64,000 bases of DNA from Parapedobacter koreensis. Its GTDB lineage: Bacteria > Bacteroidota > Bacteroidia > Sphingobacteriales > Sphingobacteriaceae. Numbering within the stretch: the stretch's first letter is position 1; each line of letters starts with the position of its first letter. Positions 8,645 through 17,674 of the stretch are shown piece by piece. The stretch is from the NCBI RefSeq assembly GCF_900109365.1, contig NZ_FNZR01000008.1:62001-126000 (forward strand). The letters run 5' to 3'. The notes under the pieces were generated by a model. That model was not told where the DNA came from. It made no database searches and saw only the letters and a program-made list of their open reading frames with translations. The position numbers and the translations under genes were made by a program.

Positions 8645-9595
8645 ATGAATACCATAAAAGAAACAAATTTCCATTTTGAGGGCCAGACAGCCTTTTACCG
8701 GGGTAAAGTGCGGGATGTATACACCATCGCCAACAAATACTTAGCAATGGTCGCGACAGACCGTATTTCGGCGTTTGATGTGGTGCTTCCACGGGCTATT
8801 CCTTACAAGGGCCAGGTACTCAACCAGGTTGCAGCAAAATTCCTTAAGGCTACGGAAGACATTGTGCCTAATTGGATCATGGCAGTACCTGATCCCTGTG
8901 TGGCCATTGGTCGCTTATGCCAGCCGTTTAAAGTGGAAATGGTCATCCGGGGTTACCTGTCCGGCCACGCTTGGCGGGAATACCAGGCAGGCAAACGCGA
9001 AATTTGCGGCGAATTGCTTCCCGATGGACTCCGGGAAAATGATCGCTTGCCAGCGCCTATCATCACACCAACTACAAAAGCGGCCGTCGGCCACGATGAG
9101 GATATCTCGCGAGCGGATATCTTAAAACAGGGTATCGTATCGGAGGCGGATTACACCCAACTGGAACAATACACCCAACTGCTTTTTAAACGCGGTACAG
9201 CATTAGCCGCCGAACGTGGGCTAATCTTAGTGGATACCAAATATGAATTTGGTAAGCTGGATGGAAAAATATACCTCATCGATGAAATCCATACGCCGGA
9301 TTCATCGCGCTATTTCTATGCGGATAGTTACGAACAGCTGCAACAAGACGGAGAACCGCAACGGCAATTGTCTAAAGAGTTTGTGCGGAAATGGTTGATT
9401 GAAAACGGTTTTCAAGGAAAAGAAGATCAAAAAGTTCCTGAAATGACAGATGAAGTTGTATCTTCGATAGCTGAAAGGTATATCGAGCTCTTCGAACACA
9501 TTACGGGGGAACGATTTGTATACCCGGATGGTATTGATGTATTGGAAAGGGTGGAACGCAATACCGCAGCTGCCCTCCAACAGTTAGGTAATTAG
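8645..9595 (+). CDS. purC: phosphoribosylaminoimidazole-succinocarboxamide synthase
   Basis: This 316-residue SAICAR synthetase joins CAIR and aspartate with ATP in step eight of purine biosynthesis. The start [12 protein letters not shown] carries the conserved G-K-V-R-D-x-Y ATP-binding motif. [26 protein letters not shown] and the C-terminal [28 protein letters not shown] segments are signature stretches of the family. At 316 residues it is the longer (eukaryote/Bacteroidota-type) form rather than the approximately 240-residue enterobacterial one. It stands between phoH (76 bp upstream) and the STAS gene (27 bp downstream) with no other pur genes nearby. Confidence 0.95.
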   Translation: MNTIKETNFHFEGQTAFYRGKVRDVYTIANKYLAMVATDRISAFDVVLPRAIPYKGQVLNQVAAKFLKATEDIVPNWIMAVPDPCVAIGRLCQPFKVEMVIRGYLSGHAWREYQAGKREICGELLPDGLRENDRLPAPIITPTTKAAVGHDEDISRADILKQGIVSEADYTQLEQYTQLLFKRGTALAAERGLILVDTKYEFGKLDGKIYLIDEIHTPDSSRYFYADSYEQLQQDGEPQRQLSKEFVRKWLIENGFQGKEDQKVPEMTDEVVSSIAERYIELFEHITGERFVYPDGIDVLERVERNTAAALQQLGN

Positions 9596-9622
9596 GGGTA
9601 TTATAAAAAAGTTATTGCCGTC

Positions 9623-10006
9623 ATGAAATTTACAATTGATAAACACGAAAAATATGTAGTCATCCAGCCACACGTGGAAGTATTGGATGGCGACTCGGCA
9701 CCAAAAATTAAAGCTGAATTTCTCCTGCGCAATACAGGTGGGCAACGCAATATTGTATTTGATTTGTCCCAAGTAAAGGAGGCCGACTCATCGGGCTTGC
9801 GTACCGGGCTGCTGGCCCATCGGCTATGCAAAGCGGCGGGCGGCGTATTTATCCTGGCCTGTGCAAACCAACAAATCAAAAATCTGATTTCAATGTGTAA
9901 ATTGGACGAAGTGTTGACGGTGGCGCCAAATACAGCTGATGCTGAAGACCTCATATTTTCAAAAGAACTGGAGAAGGATTTGAGGGGCGCCGTAGAAGAG
10001 GGATGA
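9623..10006 (+). CDS. STAS-domain protein, anti-sigma-factor-antagonist-like
   Basis: This 127-residue protein is made up almost entirely of one STAS domain: two N-terminal strands (MKFTIDKHEKYVVIQPHVEVLDGDSAPKIK), then VFDLSQVKEADSSGLRTGL, where the D-S/T-S-G motif (DSSG, about residues 54-57) contains the serine phosphorylated in SpoIIAA-type antagonists. Its stop overlaps the RNase Z start by four bases (ATGA at 10003-10006), so the two are translationally coupled. No anti-sigma kinase or phosphatase is next to it, so the partner is unknown. STAS domains also serve in transport and lipid-asymmetry systems, but none of those genes is here. Confidence 0.8.
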   Translation: MKFTIDKHEKYVVIQPHVEVLDGDSAPKIKAEFLLRNTGGQRNIVFDLSQVKEADSSGLRTGLLAHRLCKAAGGVFILACANQQIKNLISMCKLDEVLTVAPNTADAEDLIFSKELEKDLRGAVEEG

Positions 10007-10914
10007 GGTTTGATGTATTGATTTTAGGAAGTAGCTCTGCCACGCCAATATACGGGCGCCACCCGACAGCGCAACTCATCAATATCAATGAACAATTGTA
10101 CTTGGTCGATTGCGGCGAAGGTACGCAGGTACAATTGATTAAGTATGGCATCAGGAGCAACCGCATTAAACATATTTTCATTAGTCACTTACATGGCGAC
10201 CATTACCTGGGGCTGATTGGCCTCCTTTCTTCGATGCACCTGATCGGGCGCAAGGAAGCGGTACATGTCTATGGTCCTCCTGCATTGAAGGAAATCATTG
10301 ACTTGAATTTTCTGCATTCCCAAACCGTATTGAGGTATCCGTTATATGTGCATGCCACACAAGATCAAACGATGGAAATGATTTTTGAGAATGAACATGT
10401 GCAGGTGAGCAGCTTTCCACTCGATCACCGTATCGCATGCACGGGCTTCCGGTTTGATGAAAAAAAGCGCCTGCCTGCAATTGATCGGGAAAAGACGGAA
10501 GCGCTTGGTATTCCCAATGATTATCTGCCCCTTATTAAACGCGGGCATGACTACGTGGCTCCCAATGGAACGGTATACCGCTGGGAGGACTTGACTTTTG
10601 CATCGCCTATTCCGCGAAGCTATGCCTACTGCTCGGATACCGTAAGGACAGCAAGCTATCTCCCTTATATCCAGCAGACAGATCTGCTCTATCACGAAGC
10701 TACGTTTATGCATAATATGCTTGATAGGGCGCTGGAGACGTTTCATACGACGGCATTGCAGGCCGGGGAAATAGCGGCTCAGGTACAAGCCAAAAAATTG
10801 CTTATCGGACATTATTCAGCGAGATATAAGGATCTGAATCCCTTATTGGAAGAAAGCAAAACGGCATTTGAGGCTACGCAATTAGCGCAGGAAGGCAATT
10901 GGTATAGCGTATAA
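10003..10914 (+). CDS. rnz: ribonuclease Z
   Basis: This 303-residue metallo-beta-lactamase-fold endonuclease trims tRNA 3' trailers. The zinc motif HLHGDH is at residues 62-67. Further metal ligands are plausible in FPLDHRIACTGF, YCSDTV and LIGHYSARY, all standard positions for RNase Z. The N-terminal LGSSSATPIYGRHPTAQ is typical of the short-form bacterial enzyme. The length fits the family (about 300). It overlaps the STAS gene by 4 bp and precedes hisC by 21 bp. Confidence 0.93.
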   Translation: MRFDVLILGSSSATPIYGRHPTAQLININEQLYLVDCGEGTQVQLIKYGIRSNRIKHIFISHLHGDHYLGLIGLLSSMHLIGRKEAVHVYGPPALKEIIDLNFLHSQTVLRYPLYVHATQDQTMEMIFENEHVQVSSFPLDHRIACTGFRFDEKKRLPAIDREKTEALGIPNDYLPLIKRGHDYVAPNGTVYRWEDLTFASPIPRSYAYCSDTVRTASYLPYIQQTDLLYHEATFMHNMLDRALETFHTTALQAGEIAAQVQAKKLLIGHYSARYKDLNPLLEESKTAFEATQLAQEGNWYSV

Positions 10915-10935
10915 AATTCAGGTTGAAAGTTATAA

Positions 10936-12000
10936 ATGGCAAATTCATTTGATTTAACGAATTTATTGAGGGAGAATATCCGGAAATTGATCCCTTATTC
11001 CTCTGCACGGGACGAATTTAAAGGTGAGGCTTCTGTTTTATTGGATGCCAATGAGAATGCATATGGCTCTCCGTTGGAACGAAATTATAACCGCTATCCC
11101 GATCCCCTGCAACAACAGCTGAAGCTGAAACTGAGCAAAATCAAGGGTGTCCCCGCCCGAAACATCTTCCTCGGCAACGGGAGCGATGAGGCGATAGACA
11201 TCCTATACCGGGCGTTTTGCCGCCCGGGTATAGACAATGTCTTGCTGGTACCCCCTACGTATGGCATGTATGAGGTGTCTGCCCATATCAACGATGTAGC
11301 GATCAAGAAGGTAAACCTTACAGCAGACTTCCAACTCGATTTGGAGGGCATTGCAGAGACCATTGATGCCAATACACGGATGATTTTCCTGTGTTCGCCC
11401 AATAACCCGACGGGCAATTCCTTGCATCGGGAAGATGTGGAGACCATCTTGGCGAATTTCGGTGGACTGGTAGTCATTGATGAAGCGTATATCAACTATT
11501 CCAGGCAGAAAACATTTATCCAAGAGCTGACGGAATATAGCAACTTGGTCGTGCTGCAAACCCTGTCTAAGGCCTGGGGCTTGGCGGGCTTGCGCCTGGG
11601 GATGGCATTTGCAAGTGAGGAAATTATTGAGGTATTCAATAAAATAAAACCGCCTTACAACATCAATCAGGCTACACAGGAATTGGCATTGAAGGCTTTG
11701 GATAACGTGGAAACGGTGAATGCATGGATTAGGGAAGCTGTGGCTGAGCGGGAACGGCTATCGGAGGTATTGCGCCAAATGAAGTTTGTCGTGCATGTTT
11801 ATCCTTCAGATGCTAACTTTATATTGGTGAAAACGGTCGAACCACGGCATTTATATACGTATTTGGTGGAAAAGAGCATCATAATACGCGACCGTTCGAA
11901 GGTGGAGTTGTGCGCGGGCTGCCTGCGCATTACCGTGGGGACGCCGGAAGAAAATAGCCTGTTGGTGGAAGCGCTGGCGCACTATCACCCGGAAAACTGA
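10936..12000 (+). CDS. hisC: histidinol-phosphate aminotransferase
   Basis: This 354-residue PLP-dependent class I/II aminotransferase makes histidinol phosphate from imidazole-acetol phosphate and glutamate. The Schiff-base lysine is K212 in QTLSKAWGLAGLRLG. Cofactor contacts are visible in CSPNNPTGN (153-161) and VVIDEAYINY (179-188), and the start of the fold at LDANENAYGSP. It is the first his gene in the window, since hisG and hisD, which usually precede it, are missing. RNase Z lies 21 bp upstream and hisB 116 bp downstream, the latter with its own likely promoter. Confidence 0.95.
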   Translation: MANSFDLTNLLRENIRKLIPYSSARDEFKGEASVLLDANENAYGSPLERNYNRYPDPLQQQLKLKLSKIKGVPARNIFLGNGSDEAIDILYRAFCRPGIDNVLLVPPTYGMYEVSAHINDVAIKKVNLTADFQLDLEGIAETIDANTRMIFLCSPNNPTGNSLHREDVETILANFGGLVVIDEAYINYSRQKTFIQELTEYSNLVVLQTLSKAWGLAGLRLGMAFASEEIIEVFNKIKPPYNINQATQELALKALDNVETVNAWIREAVAERERLSEVLRQMKFVVHVYPSDANFILVKTVEPRHLYTYLVEKSIIIRDRSKVELCAGCLRITVGTPEENSLLVEALAHYHPEN

Positions 12001-12061
12001 ATCGTTAGGGAAGTACATGCCGAAAGGAATAAAATTGTTTTATTGCATTAACAATTTTTCC

Positions 12062-12069
12062 TAAGTTTG
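12062..12069 (+). promoter_or_regulatory. candidate promoter -7 element for hisB-hisIE
   Basis: TAAGTTTG matches the TAnnTTTG -7 consensus and lies 47 bases before the hisB ATG. A TTG at 12043-12045 is 16 bases upstream and a second at 12035-12037, so a -33 element is plausible. It would give the hisBHAFI part an internal promoter separate from hisC. Confidence 0.5.
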
Positions 12070-12116
12070 GCAGGTTCAACACGACCTTGGTATAGATAGA
12101 GGCAAATAATAAATCG

Positions 12117-13256
12117 ATGCCTGATACAATTAAACGACTACTTTTTATAGACCGGGACGGTACGCTGATTACCGAACCGGAAGACGAGCAGGTTGATTCC
12201 TTCGCCAAATTGAAGTTCTATCCGGGAGCGTTGCACTATTTGCCACGCATTGCGAGCGAACTGGGGTTTGAATTGGTGTTGGTGACCAACCAGGATGGAT
12301 TGGGGACGGCTTCGCACCCCGAAGAAAATTTCTGGCCCGTGCACCAGTTTGTCATCGATACTTTTGCCGGTGAAGGCGTCGTGTTTGCGGCACAGCATAT
12401 CGACCGTACATTCCCCCACGAAAATGCACCTACACGCAAGCCGGGTACTGCTTTACTGACGGCCTATTTCGATAGGGAAAAGTATGACCTCGCCCATTCC
12501 TTTGTGATTGGCGATCGCATCAATGACGTCAAGCTGGCCCAGAATCTTGGGGCTAAAGCCATCTGGTTGCGTAATAACGATGCACTTGGTGCTTCGGAAG
12601 CTCTCCAAATTGATGAATCCGTGGTGGCATTGGAATCCCCGGATTGGAAAACCATTTACGAGTTTTTGAAATTGGGCGTCCGGGTAGGCGAACACCACCG
12701 CAAAACCAACGAAACGGACATTTATGTCAAGCTAAATCTCGATGGAAAGGGGAAAGCTGATATCCATACCGGGTTGCCCTTTTTTGATCATATGCTTGAT
12801 CAAATTGCCCGCCATGGTCAGATCGACCTGACCCTACATGCCAAGGGTGATCTGCATATTGATGAGCATCATACCATTGAGGATACCGGCATCGCCTTGG
12901 GCGAGGCCTTTGCCAAGACGCTGGGTGATAAGCGAGGCATCGAACGCTATGCCTTTACGCTACCCATGGACGATTGCTTGGCACAGGTAGCCATCGATTT
13001 CGGTGGGAGAAGCTGGATGGTATGGGATGCTGAATTCAAGCGGGAAAAAATAGGGGATATGCCCACGGAAATGTTTTTCCATTTTTTCAAATCATTCTCC
13101 GATGCGGCCAAATGTAACCTCAATATCAAGGCCGAGGGTGAAAATGAACACCATAAAATAGAGGCAATTTTTAAAGCGTTCGCCAAATCCATCAAAAAGG
13201 CCGTAAGGCGCGATGCGGAACACATGGAGTTGCCCAGTACAAAAGGCGTTTTATGA
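12117..13256 (+). CDS. hisB: bifunctional histidinol-phosphatase / imidazoleglycerol-phosphate dehydratase
   Basis: This 379-residue two-domain enzyme catalyses two steps of histidine synthesis. The N-terminal HAD phosphatase domain (1-165) starts FIDRDGTLI with nucleophile D12 and acid/base D14. The C-terminal dehydratase domain (about 185-379) has [31 protein letters not shown] and [17 protein letters not shown] with its manganese-binding histidine clusters, and ends ...[10 protein letters not shown], typical of the family. The fusion is the form found in Enterobacteria and Bacteroidota. It is followed by hisH only 7 bases after the stop. Confidence 0.95.
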   Translation: MPDTIKRLLFIDRDGTLITEPEDEQVDSFAKLKFYPGALHYLPRIASELGFELVLVTNQDGLGTASHPEENFWPVHQFVIDTFAGEGVVFAAQHIDRTFPHENAPTRKPGTALLTAYFDREKYDLAHSFVIGDRINDVKLAQNLGAKAIWLRNNDALGASEALQIDESVVALESPDWKTIYEFLKLGVRVGEHHRKTNETDIYVKLNLDGKGKADIHTGLPFFDHMLDQIARHGQIDLTLHAKGDLHIDEHHTIEDTGIALGEAFAKTLGDKRGIERYAFTLPMDDCLAQVAIDFGGRSWMVWDAEFKREKIGDMPTEMFFHFFKSFSDAAKCNLNIKAEGENEHHKIEAIFKAFAKSIKKAVRRDAEHMELPSTKGVL

Positions 13257-13263
13257 TACTAAA

Positions 13264-13857
13264 ATGATAGGCATCATCAATTACGGAGCGGGGAATATTT
13301 TTTCACTTACGGCTGCTTTAAACCGTTTGAATATCCCCTATGGAATGGTCAATAAGGTAGATGAATTGGCGGGCTACGACCGTATCATCATCCCGGGAGT
13401 AGGACACGCAGGGGCAGCGATGCGGAAATTAGCAGCTTCGGGCCTTGCGGCTTCGATTGGCCAGCTGACGAAACCCGTTTTGGGGATATGTGTGGGCATG
13501 CAATTGCTGACGGCCTATTCGGAGGAGGGTGATAGTCCCTTGTTGGATATTATTTCCTTGAATACGTTGCATTTTGACAAGCGTATTGCTGAAAAGGTGC
13601 CTCACATGGGCTGGAATAAGGTGTTTCATGAAAATGGATGTCCGATATTCGACAATATAAAAAAAGATGCCTACTTTTACTTTGTACACTCTTATTTTAT
13701 TGAATATAATGCTACTTTTACAGCCGCTTCCGCTCAATATGGACTGAAGTTTTCAGCTGCCATACAGGATAGGAATTTTTATGGGGTACAATTCCATCCT
13801 GAAAAATCCGGGGAAGCGGGTGAACAGTTATTGTTGAATTTTTCAAACTTATATTAA
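13264..13857 (+). CDS. hisH: imidazole glycerol phosphate synthase, glutamine amidotransferase subunit
   Basis: This 197-residue class I amidotransferase supplies ammonia to HisF. The nucleophile is C76 in PVLGICVGMQLL. The triad is completed by H and E in GVQFHPEKSG near the C-terminus, and the oxyanion region is IIPGVGHAGAAM. I start it at the ATG 13264 (MIGIINYGAGN), which is the family's universal start. An upstream in-frame ATG at 13213 lies inside hisB and would add 17 non-family residues. It is part of the tight hisB-H-A-F-IE series. Confidence 0.95.
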   Translation: MIGIINYGAGNIFSLTAALNRLNIPYGMVNKVDELAGYDRIIIPGVGHAGAAMRKLAASGLAASIGQLTKPVLGICVGMQLLTAYSEEGDSPLLDIISLNTLHFDKRIAEKVPHMGWNKVFHENGCPIFDNIKKDAYFYFVHSYFIEYNATFTAASAQYGLKFSAAIQDRNFYGVQFHPEKSGEAGEQLLLNFSNLY

Positions 13858-13877
13858 CGATCAACCTTAAAAAAAGT

Positions 13878-14627
13878 ATGTATATCATTCCAGCAATAGA
13901 TGTATTGGACAAAAAGGTCGTCCGCTTACGTGAAGGCAATTACGACGATGCCACTATATATGGCGTAAGCCTTGAAGAAATGATTGAAAAGTACCAATCC
14001 AACGGTACCGAATTTGTCCATATTGTGGATCTCAATGGTGCGAAAGGTGATCTTTCCAATCAAACCTACCTGTTGGATATTGTCCGTCATACCGATATGA
14101 AGGTGCAATATGGCGGCGGTGTACGCAGTATAGATAAGGTGAAAGAATTGGTGGATGCGGGGATACATCGGGTGGTCATTGGTACGCAAGCGATCACAAA
14201 TCCCGAATTTTTGGATGAGCTCAGCAAACTTAACCAAGGCAAGCGTAAATATGCCGACCATGTAGTCATTGCCATTGATGTGCTGGATGAAGTGATCAAA
14301 TATTCCGGTTGGATGGAAAGCTCTCCCGTGAAATTGCTGGATTATATTGACAGATGCCTCTCTTTGGGCTTTTTCCGCTTTCTGTGTACCGATATCAATA
14401 AAGATGGTAAACTGGGGGGAGCAGGGGTAGACCTGTATCAGAAATTACTGGACCATTCGCCCATTATTAAACTCATTGCATCGGGCGGCATCAGCTCAAT
14501 GGAGGATATCTATGCGTTGGATGCCATCAAGGTGGAGGCATGCGTAGTAGGTAAAGCTATCTACGAGAACCGCATTACCATTGAGCAAATTAAGGAGTGG
14601 AACCTGAAATCCCTTATCCGTTTTTAA
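13878..14627 (+). CDS. hisA: ProFAR isomerase
   Basis: This 249-residue (beta-alpha)8-barrel enzyme performs the Amadori rearrangement of ProFAR to PRFAR. The catalytic aspartate is D8 in IIPAIDVLDKKVVRL. Half-barrel phosphate-binding repeats are visible as VQYGGGVRSIDKV and ASGGISSMEDI, and the second catalytic aspartate lies in CTDINKDGKLGG. It follows hisH by 20 bp and precedes hisF by 6 bp. Confidence 0.95.
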   Translation: MYIIPAIDVLDKKVVRLREGNYDDATIYGVSLEEMIEKYQSNGTEFVHIVDLNGAKGDLSNQTYLLDIVRHTDMKVQYGGGVRSIDKVKELVDAGIHRVVIGTQAITNPEFLDELSKLNQGKRKYADHVVIAIDVLDEVIKYSGWMESSPVKLLDYIDRCLSLGFFRFLCTDINKDGKLGGAGVDLYQKLLDHSPIIKLIASGGISSMEDIYALDAIKVEACVVGKAIYENRITIEQIKEWNLKSLIRF

Positions 14628-14633
14628 CTAATC

Positions 14634-15386
14634 ATGCTGGCCAAACGCATCATTCCCTGCTTGGATGTCAAAGATGGGCGGACGGTGAAAGGCGTCAACT
14701 TTGTTGACCTGCGCGATGCGGGTGATCCGGTGGAACTGGCTTGGCAATATTCGAGGCAAGGGGCTGACGAATTGGTGTTTCTGGATATTACGGCTACGCA
14801 CGAACGGCGCAAAACCACGGCAGAACTCGTCAAGGCTGTGGCGCGGCAACTGAATATCCCCTTTACCATCGGCGGCGGCATTAATGAACTGGCCGATGCG
14901 GATGTGTTATTGCACGCTGGTGCGGATAAAATATCCATCAATTCGGCTGCTGTACGGAATCCCGCATTAATTAATCAATTGGCTGATGCTTTCGGTATAC
15001 AGTTTGTGGTGGTCGCAGTGGATACGCGGCATGTGGATGGCAAAAACTTTGTCCATCTCAATGGTGGCCGTTTGAAAACCGACATCGAAACCGAAGATTG
15101 GATCAAGGAAGCCGAGGATCGGGGGGCAGGGGAGATTTTGCTGACCTCCATGGATCACGATGGCACCAAAAATGGATTCGATTGTGTGTTCTTGAAAAAA
15201 ATTAATGATAACTTGTCCATACCGCTGATTGCTTCGGGCGGGGCAGGCAGCAAGCAGCATTTTGTGGATGTGTTCCAGCAAAGCAATGTGGATGCAGCGC
15301 TGGCAGCTTCTGTATTCCATTATGGCGAGATACTGATTCCCGACTTGAAGGACGAACTGCGGCGGCATGGGATTGAAGTAAGGTAA
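14634..15386 (+). CDS. hisF: imidazole glycerol phosphate synthase, cyclase subunit
   Basis: This 250-residue barrel enzyme condenses PRFAR with ammonia from HisH to give IGP and AICAR. The catalytic aspartates are D11 ([10 protein letters not shown]) and the one in [11 protein letters not shown]. Phosphate-binding repeats are [12 protein letters not shown] and [11 protein letters not shown], and the conserved [15 protein letters not shown] is present. The length is standard. It lies between hisA and hisIE with gaps of 6 and 11 bp. Confidence 0.95.
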   Translation: MLAKRIIPCLDVKDGRTVKGVNFVDLRDAGDPVELAWQYSRQGADELVFLDITATHERRKTTAELVKAVARQLNIPFTIGGGINELADADVLLHAGADKISINSAAVRNPALINQLADAFGIQFVVVAVDTRHVDGKNFVHLNGGRLKTDIETEDWIKEAEDRGAGEILLTSMDHDGTKNGFDCVFLKKINDNLSIPLIASGGAGSKQHFVDVFQQSNVDAALAASVFHYGEILIPDLKDELRRHGIEVR

Positions 15387-15397
15387 TTTCTTTGGAT

Positions 15398-15982
15398 ATG
15401 TTGGATTTTGAAAAAAGCGGAGGCCTCATCCCGGCCATCATACAGGATGCGCAGACCTTGGAGGTACTGATGTTGGGCTACATGAATCAAGAAGCTTGGG
15501 AGAAAACACAGACCGATGGACGCGTTACTTTTTTTTCAAGGAGTAAGAACCGGTTGTGGACAAAAGGCGAAGAGAGCGGTCATTTCCTCGAAGTGGTGGG
15601 CACACATATCGATTGCGATCGGGATACGCTATTAATCAAGGTGCAACCCAAGGGTCCGACCTGCCATACAGGAAGCCGAAGCTGCTTTAATACGGATTAC
15701 AACCAAAATTTTATCTTCGAACTGGTAAATATTATCAATAACCGCTACGAATTTCCGACAGCAGACTCTTACGTCAATCGGTTGCGCGAACGCGGGTTGA
15801 ATAAGATCGCCCAAAAAGTTGGCGAAGAAGCGGTGGAAACGGTGATAGCTGCGCTAGCTGAAAGGGAGGTGGATTTCGTCAATGAAGCATCTGACCTGCT
15901 GTTTCACCTGCTGGTATTGCTGCGGGAAAAGGCGGTATCCCTGGAGACCATTACCAAAAACCTGGAAAGCAGGCATCAATAA
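15398..15982 (+). CDS. hisI: bifunctional phosphoribosyl-AMP cyclohydrolase / phosphoribosyl-ATP pyrophosphatase
   Basis: This 194-residue HisIE fusion carries out steps two and three of histidine synthesis. The N-terminal HisI domain contains [22 protein letters not shown] and the metal-binding cysteine/aspartate set in [11 protein letters not shown] and [12 protein letters not shown]. The C-terminal HisE helix bundle contains [14 protein letters not shown] and [14 protein letters not shown] use the ATG at 15398; a TTG two codons earlier (15392) is possible. It is the last his gene, since the next gene is a WD40 protein. Confidence 0.94.
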   Translation: MLDFEKSGGLIPAIIQDAQTLEVLMLGYMNQEAWEKTQTDGRVTFFSRSKNRLWTKGEESGHFLEVVGTHIDCDRDTLLIKVQPKGPTCHTGSRSCFNTDYNQNFIFELVNIINNRYEFPTADSYVNRLRERGLNKIAQKVGEEAVETVIAALAEREVDFVNEASDLLFHLLVLLREKAVSLETITKNLESRHQ

Positions 15983-16018
15983 TTTTAAGCCCAATCAGCT
16001 GCTGTATCCTTGTTCATC

Positions 16019-16939
16019 ATGAATAAGCTTCAGATTCATAAAGCAGGTACGTTGTCGGGGCACCAAAATCCGATTTTTGCCGTGGAGAATGGCCGTGAAC
16101 CTCATGTCATTTTCACAGCGGGCAATGACAAGGGGGTGGTACAGTGGGATTTAGAGAAAATGGCGTTCGATCGCATCTTGTACCCTGTGCAGTTTTCCGT
16201 ATACGTACTTCATTTAATTGCGCATACGCCGCTGTTGGCTATCGGGATGCGGGATGGCAACGTCCTGATCGTAGACACTGCCTCACAGCGGTTAGCGGCC
16301 AAGCTTCAATATCACCAACGGCCTGTTTTCGATATCAAAACTTTTACAACCAAACCCGAAATGATAGTTTCATCGGAAGATGGTACAGTCTCTATTTGGA
16401 ATACGGACACCTTTAACCTTTTGTATCATTTTAAAGTAGCCGAGCAGACTGTACGAACCATTGCCATCAGCAATGACGAACAATGGGTGGTCTTTGGAAC
16501 AAAGGAGGGTAACGTCAAATTGTACAATGCGCTTGATTATTCGTTGGTGGAAGCGCTACCTGGCCATACCATGCCCGTTACGTCGCTTTGCTTTTCGCCA
16601 GATGGGCAATATTTGCTTACGGGCGGCCGCGATGCGCAGTTGAACGTGTTGGACGCTACCGGGGGATTTTCGCTTGCCAAGGCATTTACACCGCACCTCT
16701 TTACCGTCTACGCCATCAAATACCACCCTACATTGCCTATTTTTGCGACAGGTAGCCGGGACAAAAGCATCAAGGTCTGGTCGGGAACGGATTTCCGGTT
16801 ACTGCGGGTGATCAGTATTGAACGTGGGTTTGATAGCCATCTCTTGTCCATTAATGACGTGGCATGGAATGGTTATAAAAACCAGCTTGTGTCTGTCAGT
16901 GATGATAAGCAAGCGATGGTTTGGGATATTACGCTCTAA
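16019..16939 (+). CDS. WD40-repeat protein
   Basis: This 306-residue beta-propeller protein of unknown role has about seven WD40-like blades across its whole length. Good examples are KVWSGTDF preceded by GSRDKSI (C-terminal third), LTGGRDAQLNVLDA, and the closing SVSDDKQAMVWDI. The repeated G-H...F-S-P-D-G pattern (GHTMPVTSLCFSPDGQYL) is typical. There is no signal peptide, so it should be cytoplasmic. The start is the ATG at 16019; a TTG three codons upstream is less likely. It follows hisIE by 36 bp and its 3' end overlaps the convergent methionine sulfoxide reductase gene by 11 bases. Confidence 0.82.
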   Translation: MNKLQIHKAGTLSGHQNPIFAVENGREPHVIFTAGNDKGVVQWDLEKMAFDRILYPVQFSVYVLHLIAHTPLLAIGMRDGNVLIVDTASQRLAAKLQYHQRPVFDIKTFTTKPEMIVSSEDGTVSIWNTDTFNLLYHFKVAEQTVRTIAISNDEQWVVFGTKEGNVKLYNALDYSLVEALPGHTMPVTSLCFSPDGQYLLTGGRDAQLNVLDATGGFSLAKAFTPHLFTVYAIKYHPTLPIFATGSRDKSIKVWSGTDFRLLRVISIERGFDSHLLSINDVAWNGYKNQLVSVSDDKQAMVWDITL

Positions 16940-17429
16940 GACCAAGCGTAGTAACCTCGCTTGAAAGCAAGCCTACAATTTGCGCCAAGTATGCAGCATC
17001 GATCTCGTCGAAGTGATTAAGGTACTCACTATCAACATCCAGAACGGCTACCACTTGACCCTCTTTTAGGAGTGGCACAACAATCTCAGATTTCGAAAGC
17101 GAACTGCATGCTATGTGACCGGGAAAAGCGTCCACATCGGGTACTGTGATTATTTCCTTGCGTTCCCAAGCCGTACCACATACGCCTTTTCCTTTGGCGA
17201 TCCGGGTGCAGGCCAATGGTCCTTGGAATGGGCCAAGCACCAATGATGCGTCCCGCACGATATAGAAGCCTACCCAGAAAAAATCGAATTGCGTTTTGAG
17301 CACGGCAGATACATTGGCCATATTGGCAATAAGATCCGTTTCTCCTGAAACTAATGCTTCGAGCTGTGGAAGCAGTGATCGATACTGTTCCTCCTTGCTG
17401 CCTGTGGCAATATATAATTCCTCTGCCAT
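16929..17429 (-). CDS. msrC: free methionine-(R)-sulfoxide reductase (GAF domain)
   Basis: This 166-residue single GAF-domain protein reduces free Met-R-sulfoxide using thioredoxin. All three family cysteines are present at C74 (PLACTRI), C84 (KGVCGTAW) and C108 (HIACSS), with exactly the 10- and 24-residue spacing of E. coli YebR/MsrC. FWVGFYIV and VLDVDSEYLNHFDEID are further family stretches. It is convergent with and overlaps the WD40 gene by 11 bases. A TAGTTTTG -7-like element lies 43 bases upstream. Confidence 0.92.
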   Translation of the reverse strand: MAEELYIATGSKEEQYRSLLPQLEALVSGETDLIANMANVSAVLKTQFDFFWVGFYIVRDASLVLGPFQGPLACTRIAKGKGVCGTAWERKEIITVPDVDAFPGHIACSSLSKSEIVVPLLKEGQVVAVLDVDSEYLNHFDEIDAAYLAQIVGLLSSEVTTLGLRA

Positions 17430-17472
17430 AAATCAAATCTTAACGAGAACTGAAATCCATACAAATGGAGTG

Positions 17473-17480
17473 CAAAACTA
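17473..17480 (-). promoter_or_regulatory. candidate -7 element for msrC
   Basis: The minus strand reads TAGTTTTG, matching TAnnTTTG, 44 bases upstream of the msrC ATG. No convincing -33 motif was found. Confidence 0.35.
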
Positions 17481-17674
17481 CGGAGAAAACCGTTGGTGTT
17501 TGTCATCTTGACGCAATAGCTGTGAGAGCAGTAAACTAATTTTAAAAAGGTATATTTACGAATTTTGATGTATAATTGAGGTTCAAAAAGCAACCGCTGT
17601 ACAGCTTGTTGCTGTAGTGCCGATGCGGCGAGCATTATTTAGGTCAACTATTTTGGGAGTTTAGCGATTTTTGA

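Noticed and set aside
13213-13263. upstream start for hisH overlapping hisB
   Set aside because: It adds 17 residues lacking family similarity, and the ATG at 13264 gives the standard HisH start.
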